A stretch of DNA of 64,000 nt from Streptomyces longisporoflavus (GCF_014649775.1 NZ_BMTR01000001.1:124001-188000), one strand, 5' to 3'; shown: positions 1-8,054, numbered from the stretch's first letter. The notes: generated from the sequence alone by a model not told the origin. Made by a program: numbers and translations.

Positions 1-220
1 AGACACCGCCCGCCAGCAGCAGCATGGCGACCAGCAGTACGTACGCGTCGACGATCCATTGCAGACCGGTCAGCTGAGTGTGCAGCCGGTGCTGCATGTC
101 GGGCAGCGCGGCCCCGACGATCGTGTTGTCGAGCAGGACCATGAACTGGCCCAGGCAGGTCACCGCGAGCAGCACGCTCCGGTTCGGCCCGCTGCCTACG
201 GTCGCTGGCGATGCGGCCAT
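1..220 (-). CDS. MFS drug efflux transporter, DHA2 (EmrB/QacA) type, N-terminal part only
   Basis: Only the first 73 codons lie in the window; the gene runs off the left edge. After a short polar N-terminus comes a first membrane helix ending in a VLLDNTIVGAALP stretch. That is the motif (D-x-T-I-V-x-x-ALP) typical of 14-helix proton-driven drug efflux pumps. A second hydrophobic segment with QWIVDAYVLL follows, also usual for the family. The ATG at 218-220 is divergent from the TetR gene at 368, and two operator-like palindromes lie between them. This is the standard arrangement of a pump repressed by its own TetR regulator. Substrate unknown. Confidence 0.9.
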   Translation of the reverse strand, partial: MAASPATVGSGPNRSVLLAVTCLGQFMVLLDNTIVGAALPDMQHRLHTQLTGLQWIVDAYVLLVAMLLLAGGV

Positions 221-284
221 GCAGATTCCCCTCGATGGTTGATCGCGCCCCGCTACGGCCGACGGGGTCGGCCTTCGCGCGCTC

Positions 285-307
285 TAATGCAGTTGGCGAC
301 TGCGTTA
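285..307. promoter_or_regulatory. TetR operator, distal copy
   Basis: 23-bp imperfect palindrome with half sites TAATGCAGT and ACTGCGTTA around a 5-bp centre. It lies between the efflux gene and the TetR gene and shares its right half exactly with the copy at 334-356. It is probably the site through which the regulator blocks the efflux promoter. Confidence 0.7.
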
Positions 308-333
308 GGAGACTATAGGGAGGGCCGCCTCGC

Positions 334-356
334 AAACGCAAGTGGTGACTGCGTTA
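334..356. promoter_or_regulatory. TetR operator, proximal copy
   Basis: 23-bp palindrome with half sites AAACGCAAG and ACTGCGTTA. Its centre is 49 bp from that of the copy at 285-307, close to five helical turns. Its right half overlaps the TAATGT hexamer (355-360) that lies 7 nt before the TetR start codon, so binding should shut off the regulator's own promoter. Confidence 0.7.
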
Positions 357-360
357 ATGT
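355..360 (+). promoter_or_regulatory. -10 hexamer TAATGT of a probable leaderless tetR transcript
   Basis: TAATGT is followed by 7 nt and then the ATG at 368. This spacing places the transcription start at or next to the start codon. The hexamer overlaps the proximal operator. Confidence 0.5.
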
Positions 361-367
361 GGGGGTC

Positions 368-931
368 ATGAATCAACCAGAGCGGGCCCGACGGCCCGGC
401 GGGCGCAGCGCCCGCGTCGGCGCGCAGGTGCACCAGGCCGTCACCGACCTGATCAATGAGCGCGGCTACGGCAACTTCACGGTCGGCGACGTCGCGGCCC
501 GTGCGGGCGTGGCGGACAGCAGCATCTACCGCCGGTGGGGCAGCCTGGAGGCCCTGCTCACCGATGTGGCGCTCACCCGCCTCAACGCGCAGTCGCCGAT
601 GCCCGACACCGGCAGCCTGGCCGGCGACCTGCGCACCTACGCGGCCCAGGTGGCCCGCGAGATCACCGGGCCCGACGGTCTGGCGCTGCTGCGCCTGGCC
701 TTCGCTCTGTCCGGCACCGGGGAACAGGGCGTGCAGGCGCGTGACACCATCCGCGACGAACGCACCCGGCAACTGCAGTCCATGCTCGATCGCGCACGGG
801 AACGCGGCGAAGACGCACCCGACGCATTCGAGGTGCTGGACCACATCATGGCCCCGATGTATATCCGCGTCCTGTTCGGCATGGGGCTCACCCCGGACTA
901 CGTCGACGGGCTGGTCGACCGAGTGCTGTGA
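368..931 (+). CDS. TetR/AcrR family transcriptional regulator
   Basis: 187 aa. The N-terminal helix-turn-helix covers roughly residues 20-65; VGDVAARAGVADSSIYRRW is the recognition region. The ligand-binding half carries a TetR_C-type all-helical domain. The frame is open upstream to base 59, but that part overlaps the divergent efflux gene. The ATG at 368 is supported by the usual TetR length and by the TAATGT box 7 nt before it. It very probably represses itself and the divergent pump through the sites at 285-307 and 334-356. The inducer is unknown. Confidence 0.93.
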   Translation: MNQPERARRPGGRSARVGAQVHQAVTDLINERGYGNFTVGDVAARAGVADSSIYRRWGSLEALLTDVALTRLNAQSPMPDTGSLAGDLRTYAAQVAREITGPDGLALLRLAFALSGTGEQGVQARDTIRDERTRQLQSMLDRARERGEDAPDAFEVLDHIMAPMYIRVLFGMGLTPDYVDGLVDRVL

Positions 932-1017
932 CCCCGCCCCGGTTCCGGCGACCGCCCCTCGGGCGCGGTGCCGGGGCTATGGAGGGGGCGAAAGGGGGCC
1001 CAGGATCGACAGGGAAA

Positions 1018-1048
1018 CTTGCAAGGCTGCCTGTCGAACTCGTACGGT
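1018..1048 (+). promoter_or_regulatory. Promoter of the marR operon with CTTGCAAG palindrome
   Basis: TTGCAA (1019-1024) and TACGGT (1043-1048) are 18 bp apart and fit -35 and -10 elements. The -10 is 7 nt before the ATG at 1056, so the mRNA is probably leaderless. The -35 is embedded in the perfect 8-bp palindrome CTTGCAAG (1018-1025), a plausible core of the operator for the encoded MarR protein. Confidence 0.55.
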
Positions 1049-1055
1049 GGCGCAC

Positions 1056-1499
1056 ATGAGCGCACCCTCCGACGACTCGGCTCCCGAGCAGATCGCCGCC
1101 GACCTGTCGGACGTCGTCCGGCGCCTCGTGCGACGCCTGCGCGGCGTGACACCGGCGACCGGACTCAGCCCCACGCAGCGTTCCGTGCTCGCCCGCCTCG
1201 ATCGCGGGGGCCCCGCCACCACCGCGGGCCTGGCCCGCGAGGAGCTCGTGCGGCCCCAGTCCATGCGGCTGACCGTGGCCGCCCTCGAGGAGATGGGTCT
1301 CGTCGAGAAGGCACCCGATCCCGACGACGGGCGGCAGTCCGTCGTCTCCGTGACCGACCAGGGACACCGCACCCTCACCGAGATGCGCGCCGCCAAGCAC
1401 GACTGGCTCTCCACGGCTCTCGCCGACGGATTCGACCCGGCGGAGCGCCGCCGACTGGCCGACGCCATCGTGCTGTTGGAGCGGCTGGCGCAGAAGTGA
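1056..1499 (+). CDS. MarR family transcriptional regulator
   Basis: 147 aa winged-helix protein. The helix-turn-helix lies around residues 35-75 (LSPTQRSVLARLDRGG, then TTAGLAREELVRPQSMRLTV). The wing carries the family hallmark DPDDGRQSVVSVTDQG at about residues 87-102. The last codons overlap the GTG of the downstream MFS gene by 4 bp (GTGA), so the two are translationally coupled. This suggests that it controls that transporter and the isochorismatase-like hydrolase beyond it. The start sits 7 nt after a TACGGT box, with no Shine-Dalgarno sequence, consistent with a leaderless message. Confidence 0.93.
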   Translation: MSAPSDDSAPEQIAADLSDVVRRLVRRLRGVTPATGLSPTQRSVLARLDRGGPATTAGLAREELVRPQSMRLTVAALEEMGLVEKAPDPDDGRQSVVSVTDQGHRTLTEMRAAKHDWLSTALADGFDPAERRRLADAIVLLERLAQK

Positions 1500-2896
1500 G
1501 GACGAAGCCGGACGCCCCGGCCCGGCCCACGGCGCCGGGCGGGCGTCCCGCCTTCGGGGCACGGCTCACCGCGCCCCTCCTCCTGGGCTCGCTGCTCAAC
1601 CCGCTCAACACCACGATGATCTCCACCGCCCTGGTGGCCATCGGGCACGAGTTCGGCGTCGGCGCCGCCGACACCGCCTGGCTCGTCTCCGTCCTGTACC
1701 TCGCCAGCGCCGTCTCCCAGCCGGTGCTCGGCAAACTCGCCGACGGCATCGGGCCGCGCCGGGTCTTCATCGGCGGACTCGTGGTCGTCGTCGCCTCCGG
1801 CCTGGTGGGCGCGTTCGCCCCCGGATTCCCGTGGCTGCTCGTCTCGCGCCTGCTGCTCGGCATCGGTACGTCGGCGGCCTACCCCGCCGCCATGGCCGTC
1901 CTGCGCGACGAGTCACGCAGGCTCGGCAGCCCGACGCCGCGCACCGTCCTCGGCCGGCTCTCCTTCGCCGCGCTCGGCAGCGCGGCCGTCGGACCCACAC
2001 TGGGCGGGCTGCTCGTCGCGACCGCGGGATGGCGCGGCATCTTCGCGGTCAACGTCCCCGTCGCCCTCATCGCCCTCGGCTGCGCACTTCGCTGGATACC
2101 GGCGGACGGACCACGGGCCGCGCGCGAGAAGGGCAGCGGTACGAGCACACTCGACCCGCTCGGAATACTGCTCTTCAGCACCGCCCTGACCTGCCTCGTC
2201 GTCTTCCTGCTCGATCTGGCGCACCCCCAGTGGTGGCTGCTCGCCCCCGTGGCGGCGCTCTCTGCCGCGCTGACCTGGTGGCAGTTGCGCCACCCGCACC
2301 CCTTCATCGACCTGCGCATGCTCGGCCGCAACCACGCCCTGGCCCGCACCTACCTGCGGCACGGCCTGAGCTACCTCGTCGTGTACTGCGTCATGTACGG
2401 CTTCACCCAGTGGCTGGAAGAAGCCCGCGGCCTCTCCTCCCTGCACACCGGGCTCGTCATGCTGCCCATGTCCCTCGCGGCACTGGCCTGTTCGCTGATC
2501 GGCGCCCGCACGAAGGGCATCCGCGCCCCGCTGAGCACCGCCTCGGTGCTGCTCGTCGTGGGCAGCGCGCTGCTCTTCTTCACCTCCGGCGGCACACCGC
2601 TCGCCGTCCTGCTCCTGGCCGGCGCCTGCTTCGGCATTCCGCAGGGCCTCATGGGCACCGGCAACCAGGCCGCCGTGCAGAGCTTCGCCCCCGCCGACGC
2701 GATCGGCTCCGCCGCGGGGCTGCAACGCACCGCCCAGTACATCGGCGCCATCGCCGCGTCCGGACTGATCGGCCTCGCCTACGGGCAGCGCGCCGACGAC
2801 GCCGGACTGCACCTGATGGGCGCGGTCGGCGCCGTCCTGGCACTCGCCCTGGTCGTCCTGACCCTCACCGACCGGGCCCTGCGCGCCCGCACTTGA
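1496..2896 (+). CDS. MFS transporter, DHA2-like
   Basis: 466 aa, about fourteen hydrophobic segments. The first helix contains NPLNTTMISTALVAI, which corresponds to the DxTIVNVALP motif of EmrB/QacA pumps but has N in place of the acidic residue. The motif-A region between helices 2 and 3 reads GKLADGIGPRR. The GTG start overlaps the marR stop codon (GTGA); no in-frame ATG fits better. Placed between a MarR regulator and an isochorismatase-like hydrolase, it is probably a small-molecule exporter induced by the MarR ligand. Substrate unknown. Confidence 0.9.
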   Translation: MRTKPDAPARPTAPGGRPAFGARLTAPLLLGSLLNPLNTTMISTALVAIGHEFGVGAADTAWLVSVLYLASAVSQPVLGKLADGIGPRRVFIGGLVVVVASGLVGAFAPGFPWLLVSRLLLGIGTSAAYPAAMAVLRDESRRLGSPTPRTVLGRLSFAALGSAAVGPTLGGLLVATAGWRGIFAVNVPVALIALGCALRWIPADGPRAAREKGSGTSTLDPLGILLFSTALTCLVVFLLDLAHPQWWLLAPVAALSAALTWWQLRHPHPFIDLRMLGRNHALARTYLRHGLSYLVVYCVMYGFTQWLEEARGLSSLHTGLVMLPMSLAALACSLIGARTKGIRAPLSTASVLLVVGSALLFFTSGGTPLAVLLLAGACFGIPQGLMGTGNQAAVQSFAPADAIGSAAGLQRTAQYIGAIAASGLIGLAYGQRADDAGLHLMGAVGAVLALALVVLTLTDRALRART

Positions 2897-2938
2897 CCAA
2901 CTCCCCGGCCCCACCCCCGTACAAGAGAGAACCGAGCC

Positions 2939-3487
2939 ATGACTGCCACCACCCTCGACCCCACCACGGCCCTCGTCGTCGTCGACCTCCAGAAGGGCAT
3001 CACCGCCCTGCCCACGGCCCACCCCGCCGCGGAGATCGTCGAGAGGTCGGCGCGCCTCGCCGACGCCTTCCGCGAGCGCGGCCTGCCCGTCGTCCTGGTC
3101 CGCGTCACCGGCGGCGCCCCCGGACGCACCGAAGGACCTGCCCGGGGCGGCGACGTGCCCGCCGACTGGGCGGACCTTGTCCCCGAACTCGGCCGGCAGG
3201 ACAGCGACATCGTCGTCACCAAGCAGCAGTGGGGAGCCTTCTACGGCACCGACCTCGACCTGCAGCTGCGCCGCCGCGGCGTCACCCAGATCGTGGTCAC
3301 CGGCATCGCGACGAGCATCGGCGTCGAGTCGACGGCCCGCTCGGCGCACGAGCACGGCTACCACGTGACGGTCGCCGTCGACGCCGTGACCGACATGGAC
3401 GCCGACGCCCACCGCAACAGCATCGAGAAGATCTTCCCGAAGCTCGGCGAGGCGGACACCGCGGAGGCGATCGCGAAGCTGCTCTAG
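2939..3487 (+). CDS. Isochorismatase-like hydrolase lacking the catalytic cysteine
   Basis: 182 aa, usual length for the cysteine-hydrolase fold. The first acidic residue is D16 (VVVDLQKG) and the lysine is K95 (VVTKQQWGAF). At the position where nicotinamidases and N-carbamoyl hydrolases carry the nucleophilic Cys, this protein has Gly (ATSIGVES, G128). EntB and PhzD, which cleave the vinyl ether of isochorismate or ADIC, also lack that Cys. Amide hydrolysis by the classical route is therefore unlikely. It lies 42 bp after the MFS gene, with AGAGAG upstream of the ATG, and is probably the last gene of the marR operon. Natural substrate unknown. Confidence 0.88.
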   Translation: MTATTLDPTTALVVVDLQKGITALPTAHPAAEIVERSARLADAFRERGLPVVLVRVTGGAPGRTEGPARGGDVPADWADLVPELGRQDSDIVVTKQQWGAFYGTDLDLQLRRRGVTQIVVTGIATSIGVESTARSAHEHGYHVTVAVDAVTDMDADAHRNSIEKIFPKLGEADTAEAIAKLL

Positions 3488-3632
3488 CCGCTCGGACCGC
3501 GGCCGACGACCACTTCCGCCGTTCTCCGTCCGGCCCGGGCTTCTGGACCGGCGGCATGACAACGACCCTGGCCCGGCAGCCGAGTTGCCCCAGGACCCGC
3601 TCGTACGGCGCCGCAATCACAGGACGCCAGGG

Positions 3633-3674
3633 GCCGTACGTCTACCGGGGCGTCAGGGCCGGTAGACGTACGGC
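3633..3674 (-). terminator. 16-bp perfect hairpin overlapping the end of the acetyltransferase gene
   Basis: Arms 3633-3648 and 3659-3674 pair perfectly over 16 bp around a 10-nt loop. The TCA complement of the acetyltransferase stop codon lies in the loop, so the right arm is coding and encodes the last residues (TPYVYRP). No T-run follows. It can serve as a factor-independent or bidirectional terminator for the two convergent genes. Confidence 0.65.
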
Positions 3675-4441
3675 GTCGTCACGCTCAGCGCCGCGAAGCC
3701 CAGGCGCTGCAGGATCGGGCGGCTGTCCTCGGTGGCGTCCACCTGGAGGTAGCGGTAGCCGCGTTCGGCGGCGATGCGGGTGCGGTGGGCGACCAGGGCG
3801 CGGTAGATGCCCTTGCCCCGCCACCGCGGTGCGGTGCCACCGCCCCAGAGGCCGGCGAAGTCGGTGCCGGGGCAGAACTCCATCCGCGCGGAGCTCACCG
3901 GCGTATCGCCCGCCATCGCGACCACCGCGACGACGGCGTCCGGAGTCTCGGTCAGCTGGGCGAGGACCCGCTTGGCGAGCCGCTCGCCGAGCCCCGAGCC
4001 GTCGTCGCCGAACGCCGCGTCGTGGGCCTCGGCCATCAGCCGCGCGCCGGCCGCGTCCGTCACCGGCAGCAGGGTGATCCCCTCGGGCAGTTCCGTCTCC
4101 GTGGGCAGGCCGGCGACCTCGGCGACCAGCACGGTCTCCGGCGGCTCCGGGACGAACCCGGCCGCCCGCAGCCGGTCGGCCAGGTCTGCGGGGCGGTCGT
4201 GGGAGTGCAGCTTCCACTCGAACTCGCGGCCCAGGGCGGTGTAGTACCGCACCTGTTCGGCGATCACGCCGTCCGCCGTGGTCTCGTCGACGTCCGCCCA
4301 GTGGACGCCGTTCCAGTCGTGCTCGGTGCCGACCTGCCGGACGACGCCCCCGGCCCGCTCGACGCGCGCGCCCGGGCTGTCCGTCCGTGCATCGCGTCGG
4401 AGCTGCCGGTCGTAGGTCGCCAGTACCGCTTCGTGATCCAT
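3653..4441 (-). CDS. GNAT family N-acetyltransferase
   Basis: 262 aa. The C-terminal third carries the acetyl-CoA binding signature of the GNAT fold (GTAPRWRGKGIYRALVAHRT, an R/Q-x-x-G-x-G/A type motif) followed by a strand ending LGFAAL. The N-terminal half looks like a second, degenerate GNAT unit. The ATG at 4439-4441 has no strong Shine-Dalgarno sequence. Convergent with the isochorismatase gene and ends in the loop of a long hairpin. Acceptor unknown. Confidence 0.85.
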   Translation of the reverse strand: MDHEAVLATYDRQLRRDARTDSPGARVERAGGVVRQVGTEHDWNGVHWADVDETTADGVIAEQVRYYTALGREFEWKLHSHDRPADLADRLRAAGFVPEPPETVLVAEVAGLPTETELPEGITLLPVTDAAGARLMAEAHDAAFGDDGSGLGERLAKRVLAQLTETPDAVVAVVAMAGDTPVSSARMEFCPGTDFAGLWGGGTAPRWRGKGIYRALVAHRTRIAAERGYRYLQVDATEDSRPILQRLGFAALSVTTPYVYRP

Positions 4442-4523
4442 GCGGGCACTTCAACAGCGCCGAGGGGGTGTGGCAACCGATTTACCGTGCCGGGCCGCCC
4501 GGACTGGCCGTCCTGCCCGCCTG

Positions 4524-5564
4524 TCAGCCCTGCCAGCGACAGCGCAGCGCCGCGGTGGCGAAGCCGGGCCCGAAGGCGACCATGACGCCGCGGGCGCCGT
4601 CGGCGGGGGCGGCGGCGTGGGTGCGTTCGAGGACCCGCAGGACGCTGACGCCGCCGAGGTTGCCCTCGTCGGCGAGGGTGTCGGTCGAGTGGCGCGAATC
4701 GTGGGGCGTGAGGCCGAGGGCGGCGGTGGTGTCGGAGATGATGCGGGGGCTGCCGGGGTGGATGACGGCGAAGTCCACTTTCTGTGGACCCACCCACTCC
4801 ATGAGCTGGGGCAGCACGTCGTCGGCCGCGGTCAGCGCCTTCTTGGTGGAGTCGAAGTGGAATCCGGACGGAGAGATGCGGCCGCGTTGCCGGTCGAGAC
4901 TGTCCGGCAGAACGTACTCGAAGGAGTCGTCGATCGCGATTCCCGGGCCCAGCGGTACGTCGGAGACGACGGTCGCGGCGGCGGAGTCACCGAACAGCGC
5001 CTTGTAGATCATCGCTTCGATACCGGTGTCGCTGTGGTGATAGACGCTGGAGATGACCTCGGCCGCCACCACGAGAACCTTGCTGCCGGGCCGTGCGGCG
5101 ACGAGATCGGCGGCCCGTATGAGGGACTGGGTGCCGCCCGGGCAGGCCAGGGTGGTGAGCGCGATGCGACGCACGGTGGGGCGTAGCCCGAGCCGGGCGA
5201 TGAGGTGCATGTCGAGGTTGGGGACGGCCCAGCCGGTGGTATGCGTGGTCACGATCGCGTCGATGTCCTTCGCCGCGAGACCGACCGTGTCGAGAGCCGC
5301 GAGTGCGGCACGCTCGGCCATGGTCAGCGCGTCGCCGAAGGCCGCGCGGGCACGGTCACCGATGTCGGCGTCGCCGACGATGGTGGGGGCATCGAGCGGC
5401 CGTGTGAAGTAGCGGGTGTGCACACCGCAGTTGCCGATGACACGAAGGAAGGCGCCGAGGCGGGGGTGCTCGGGGTGGTGCGAGCGTATGTCGTCGGCTA
5501 TCTCGGCTGTGGTGACCTTGTGATCACCGACGATTGTCTGCGGTCTGGAGACATGAGCGGTCAC
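4524..5564 (-). CDS. Type III polyketide synthase (chalcone synthase-like)
   Basis: 346 aa from the GTG at 5562-5564, which has GGGGAG 7 nt upstream; an earlier in-frame GTG at 5606 has none. The fold is that of homodimeric ketosynthases that extend an acyl starter with malonyl-CoA. The catalytic triad is visible: C141 (LACPGGTQ), H269 (VIHPGSPR) and N302 (EGNLGGVS), almost the same numbering as in RppA. The C-terminus contains FGPGFATA, the usual GFGPG loop. No cyclase, methyltransferase or P450 is adjacent, so the product cannot be named. The MmyB-type regulator gene upstream on the same strand is a likely control gene. Confidence 0.9.
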   Translation of the reverse strand: MTAHVSRPQTIVGDHKVTTAEIADDIRSHHPEHPRLGAFLRVIGNCGVHTRYFTRPLDAPTIVGDADIGDRARAAFGDALTMAERAALAALDTVGLAAKDIDAIVTTHTTGWAVPNLDMHLIARLGLRPTVRRIALTTLACPGGTQSLIRAADLVAARPGSKVLVVAAEVISSVYHHSDTGIEAMIYKALFGDSAAATVVSDVPLGPGIAIDDSFEYVLPDSLDRQRGRISPSGFHFDSTKKALTAADDVLPQLMEWVGPQKVDFAVIHPGSPRIISDTTAALGLTPHDSRHSTDTLADEGNLGGVSVLRVLERTHAAAPADGARGVMVAFGPGFATAALRCRWQG

Positions 5565-5683
5565 GAGGTGACTCCCCGGGGTTAAGTGGGCTAGGGGGGT
5601 CGCCACAACCTACTTCACCCGACTGCACTCGTCTCCGTATGCATCAGGAGGCAGTACCGGCACATATGTGACATGACGGGGCG

Positions 5684-6505
5684 TCAGCGCACGCGCAGCA
5701 TGGGTGCGCGCGCGTGGGAGCGCCGCTGTCCGGGCCGGAACACGAGAATCATCAGGCGTGCGCCGGGGGCGGTCAGGGGCTGGGCCGTACACATGCTCGC
5801 CCAGCCCGGTCCCAGTTGCGGGTGCAGCAACGGCCGTTCGTCGCCGTCGGGGTGGGGATAGGAGACGCCGACGTTGTAGAGGTCGGCGGTCTCGGGGTCC
5901 GCGAGCACCTCCTTCTCTATCTGCCGCAGGACTTCGTCATCGGGGCGGGAGGCGAGCGCGGCGCGCAGTTGGGGGAGCACCATGGGGGCCCAGGCCGTAT
6001 GCCAGTCCATCAGGGCCTCGCGCCCGTGGGCGTCGAGAACCATCCAGCGCATCGTGTTGGCGGGCACGTTCCCGTCGGGGAACATGGAAGCCAGGGGCTC
6101 GTTGTAGGCCAGCATGTCCCAGGACGCGTCGGTGACGTACGCCATGTGACTGATGCCGTCGACCGCTTCCTGCCACACACCCGGCACTTCTTTACCGGAC
6201 GACTGATGCAGCGGCCCCGGCGGATCCTGAAGCAGCGCGAAGCGGTTCAGCGACACCCATTCCTGTTCATTGAGCCCGAATAGCCTCGCGACATCCCTCA
6301 GCAGCGTCGTGGGCGGATTGGGATAGCTCCCCGACTCCAGGCGGTGATACGTGCCGATGGCGCGGTGCAACAGCTGGTCCACCTGATGCTGGGAGAGGCC
6401 GCGGGCGCGTCTCCCCTGGCCCGTGGGGCGGCTGAAGCCATGTGATTCGGGGGCAATGAGGGCGCGTCGTTCGCGGAGCAGAGCGCGGAGCGCCGTCTTG
6501 TTCAT
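5684..6505 (-). CDS. XRE-type helix-turn-helix regulator with MmyB-like ligand-binding domain
   Basis: 273 aa. Residues 1-95 hold an XRE helix-turn-helix (RARGLSQHQVDQLLHRAIGT, then YHRLESGSYPNPPTTLLRDV). Residues 110-265 match the MmyB-like ligand-binding domain, with the typical WDMLAYNEPLASMFPD and the late YPHPDGDERPLLHP. The start chosen is the ATG at 6503-6505, with GAGGG about 10 nt upstream; an ATG eight codons earlier has no such signal. This family is frequent in Streptomyces next to biosynthetic genes. Here it precedes the type III polyketide synthase on the same strand, separated by about 120 bp. Confidence 0.9.
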   Translation of the reverse strand: MNKTALRALLRERRALIAPESHGFSRPTGQGRRARGLSQHQVDQLLHRAIGTYHRLESGSYPNPPTTLLRDVARLFGLNEQEWVSLNRFALLQDPPGPLHQSSGKEVPGVWQEAVDGISHMAYVTDASWDMLAYNEPLASMFPDGNVPANTMRWMVLDAHGREALMDWHTAWAPMVLPQLRAALASRPDDEVLRQIEKEVLADPETADLYNVGVSYPHPDGDERPLLHPQLGPGWASMCTAQPLTAPGARLMILVFRPGQRRSHARAPMLRVR

Positions 6506-6962
6506 GGTGGGTAATCCCTCTTGGTGCACGCCGAGTTGAGCATCAGCAGTCTAAATATTCTCACCAGCTTTGGTAGTAAAGATTGCCCGAAGAAAAACGA
6601 TCAGTCGATGCGGCATCATGGACCAAGCGGGACCGCCGACCTGCGAGTTCCATCGTCGGTGGGCACGCGGACACAACTGTGGGGCATCTTGTTCGGGGAG
6701 CTTGAAATTGGCTGAAATTCCCCGGCGCGGGATACCCCCTAGGCCTACGGGGCCGCTGCGGGAAGAGTATGGATCGGTTGTTCGTATTCCGATGTGTGTG
6801 GTCGGAATCGCCGCACTCGGGACGTACGACGTATGACTTCCCGAATCGGTTCCCTGGCCCACTGGCTGCGGCCGGTGCCGTCACTCGCCATCACGTAGCG
6901 GCCACGGTACCGGCCGCCCACAGTTGTCCCGGGCGGTTTTGCAAGTCGACCGGCCCGGCGCA
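6506..6962. other. Non-coding stretch upstream of the MmyB-type regulator
   Basis: No convincing gene. The first 100 bases are clearly lower in GC than the rest of the window and probably hold the regulator's promoter. An inverted repeat with arms ATTCCGA (6786-6792) and TCGGAAT (6802-6808) is visible. Two TGAAATT direct repeats lie near 6700-6720. Open frames here have poor codon use. Confidence 0.5.
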
Positions 6963-6986
6963 CCCTGCCGGGCATTTCCGGCAGGG
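6963..6986 (-). terminator. Hairpin terminator after the Gfo/Idh/MocA gene
   Basis: Arms CCCTGCCGG (6963-6971) and CCGGCAGGG (6978-6986) pair perfectly around a 6-nt loop, 11 bp past the stop codon of the minus-strand gene. There is no T-tract, as is common in Streptomyces. Confidence 0.7.
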
Positions 6987-6997
6987 AGCCGGTCGGC

Positions 6998-7894
6998 TCA
7001 AGTGGCCGGGAGCTGTTTCTCCGCCTCGGCCAGGATCTCCGTCACGCGCAGACCGAACCGCACGTCACACGCGTGCGGTTGGCCGGATCGCGCCGAAACG
7101 AGGAGCGCGTCGATCGCCGAGCGGAACGCGTCGAGCGCCCCGCCCCCGGACGGCATCAGGGCCGTTCCCGTCTCGCCGCGCAGCTCCACCGTCACCCCCG
7201 AGGCCTTCGGCGGCGTGGTCAGGCTCAGTGTCGCCGTGCTCGAAGCCCCCGTGCTGTGCCGCAGGATCAGATGCACCAGGTCCGCCCGCCCCGGCGCCGC
7301 CGTCACCGCGGTGACATCGCCGAGCACCGGCATCAGGACGGACAGGGCGTGCGGGCCGACGTCCCACAGGCCGCCGCGCTGCGCCCGCCACGGCGAGGAG
7401 AACGGGCTGGTTCCGTCCGGCGCGTAGAACGAGCTGTACCAGTCGGCGCGCCCCGCGAACCAGTCCGGCGTCGCGGCCTGCTCCGTGACCCAGGCCGACG
7501 TCGGTCGGGCGAAGCGCAGCGTGAAGAAGACGACGGACGCCACCCGGGCCGTTTCGGCCGCCGTCGCGAGGTCACGTGCCGCGGCCACCGTCGTCGCCAC
7601 CGGCTTGTCCAGGAGCAGATGGCAACCCGCCGCCGCGGCCCGCGCGGCCAGCGGTGCCTGCACGTCCGGCGGCACGGCGAACGCCACGGCGTCGCTCGCG
7701 GCGAACAGCTCGTCCACGTCCGCGTACGAAAGGGTCGTGTGCGCCGTCGCAAGGGCGGACGCAGCGTCGGACCGCCTGCCCCATACGCCGCTGAACTCCA
7801 CGTCCGGATGCGCGGCGAGCGCCGGAGCGTGCGTGGACGAGGCCCAGGAGCCCGTACCGACCAGCCCAATTCGCAGTCTCTTCATGAACGGCAT
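6998..7894 (-). CDS. Gfo/Idh/MocA family oxidoreductase
   Basis: 298 aa. The N-terminal Rossmann fold carries IGLVGTGSWASSTHAPAL for NAD(P) binding, and LLLDKPVATT is the family's E/D-K-P catalytic motif at about residue 95. The C-terminal part is the mixed alpha/beta substrate domain. I chose the ATG at 7892-7894 because GGAG lies 9 nt before it; a second ATG four codons later is possible. These enzymes oxidise or reduce sugars and inositol-like alcohols, but substrate cannot be read from sequence. It stands alone, divergent from the small ORF/TetR pair. Confidence 0.87.
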   Translation of the reverse strand: MPFMKRLRIGLVGTGSWASSTHAPALAAHPDVEFSGVWGRRSDAASALATAHTTLSYADVDELFAASDAVAFAVPPDVQAPLAARAAAAGCHLLLDKPVATTVAAARDLATAAETARVASVVFFTLRFARPTSAWVTEQAATPDWFAGRADWYSSFYAPDGTSPFSSPWRAQRGGLWDVGPHALSVLMPVLGDVTAVTAAPGRADLVHLILRHSTGASSTATLSLTTPPKASGVTVELRGETGTALMPSGGGALDAFRSAIDALLVSARSGQPHACDVRFGLRVTEILAEAEKQLPAT

Positions 7895-8036
7895 TATGGC
7901 TGACTCCAAACCGTCCGCGGTGGCCATGCCCAGTGCGCGCAAGGAAGTTGGCTGTACTTCACCGCGGTGTCCGAGTCACGGATGGCTGGATATCGATTCC
8001 GAACGCGGCAGCAGTGAAAGCCCGTTCACCCGCTAT

Positions 8037-8054
8037 GGTGAATTCATATTCACC
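8037..8054. promoter_or_regulatory. Operator-like palindrome between Gfo/Idh and tetR
   Basis: GGTGAAT, 4-bp centre, ATTCACC: a perfect 18-bp inverted repeat. A weaker related repeat with arms GTGAA (8014-8018) and TTCAC (8025-8029) lies just left of it. It is a reasonable binding site for the TetR protein encoded at 8208. Confidence 0.5.

Noticed and set aside
59..367. In-frame upstream extension of the first TetR gene
   Set aside because: It would overlap the divergent efflux gene and both operators; the extra sequence is unlike any TetR N-terminus.
1831..4077. Long plus-strand frame rich in Arg/Pro/His across the MFS and isochorismatase genes
   Set aside because: Third-position shadow of the real genes; no domain visible.
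6769..7314. Plus-strand open frame with GGAAGAG before its ATG
   Set aside because: Its second half is antisense to the Gfo/Idh/MocA gene and its first half has codon use unlike its neighbours.
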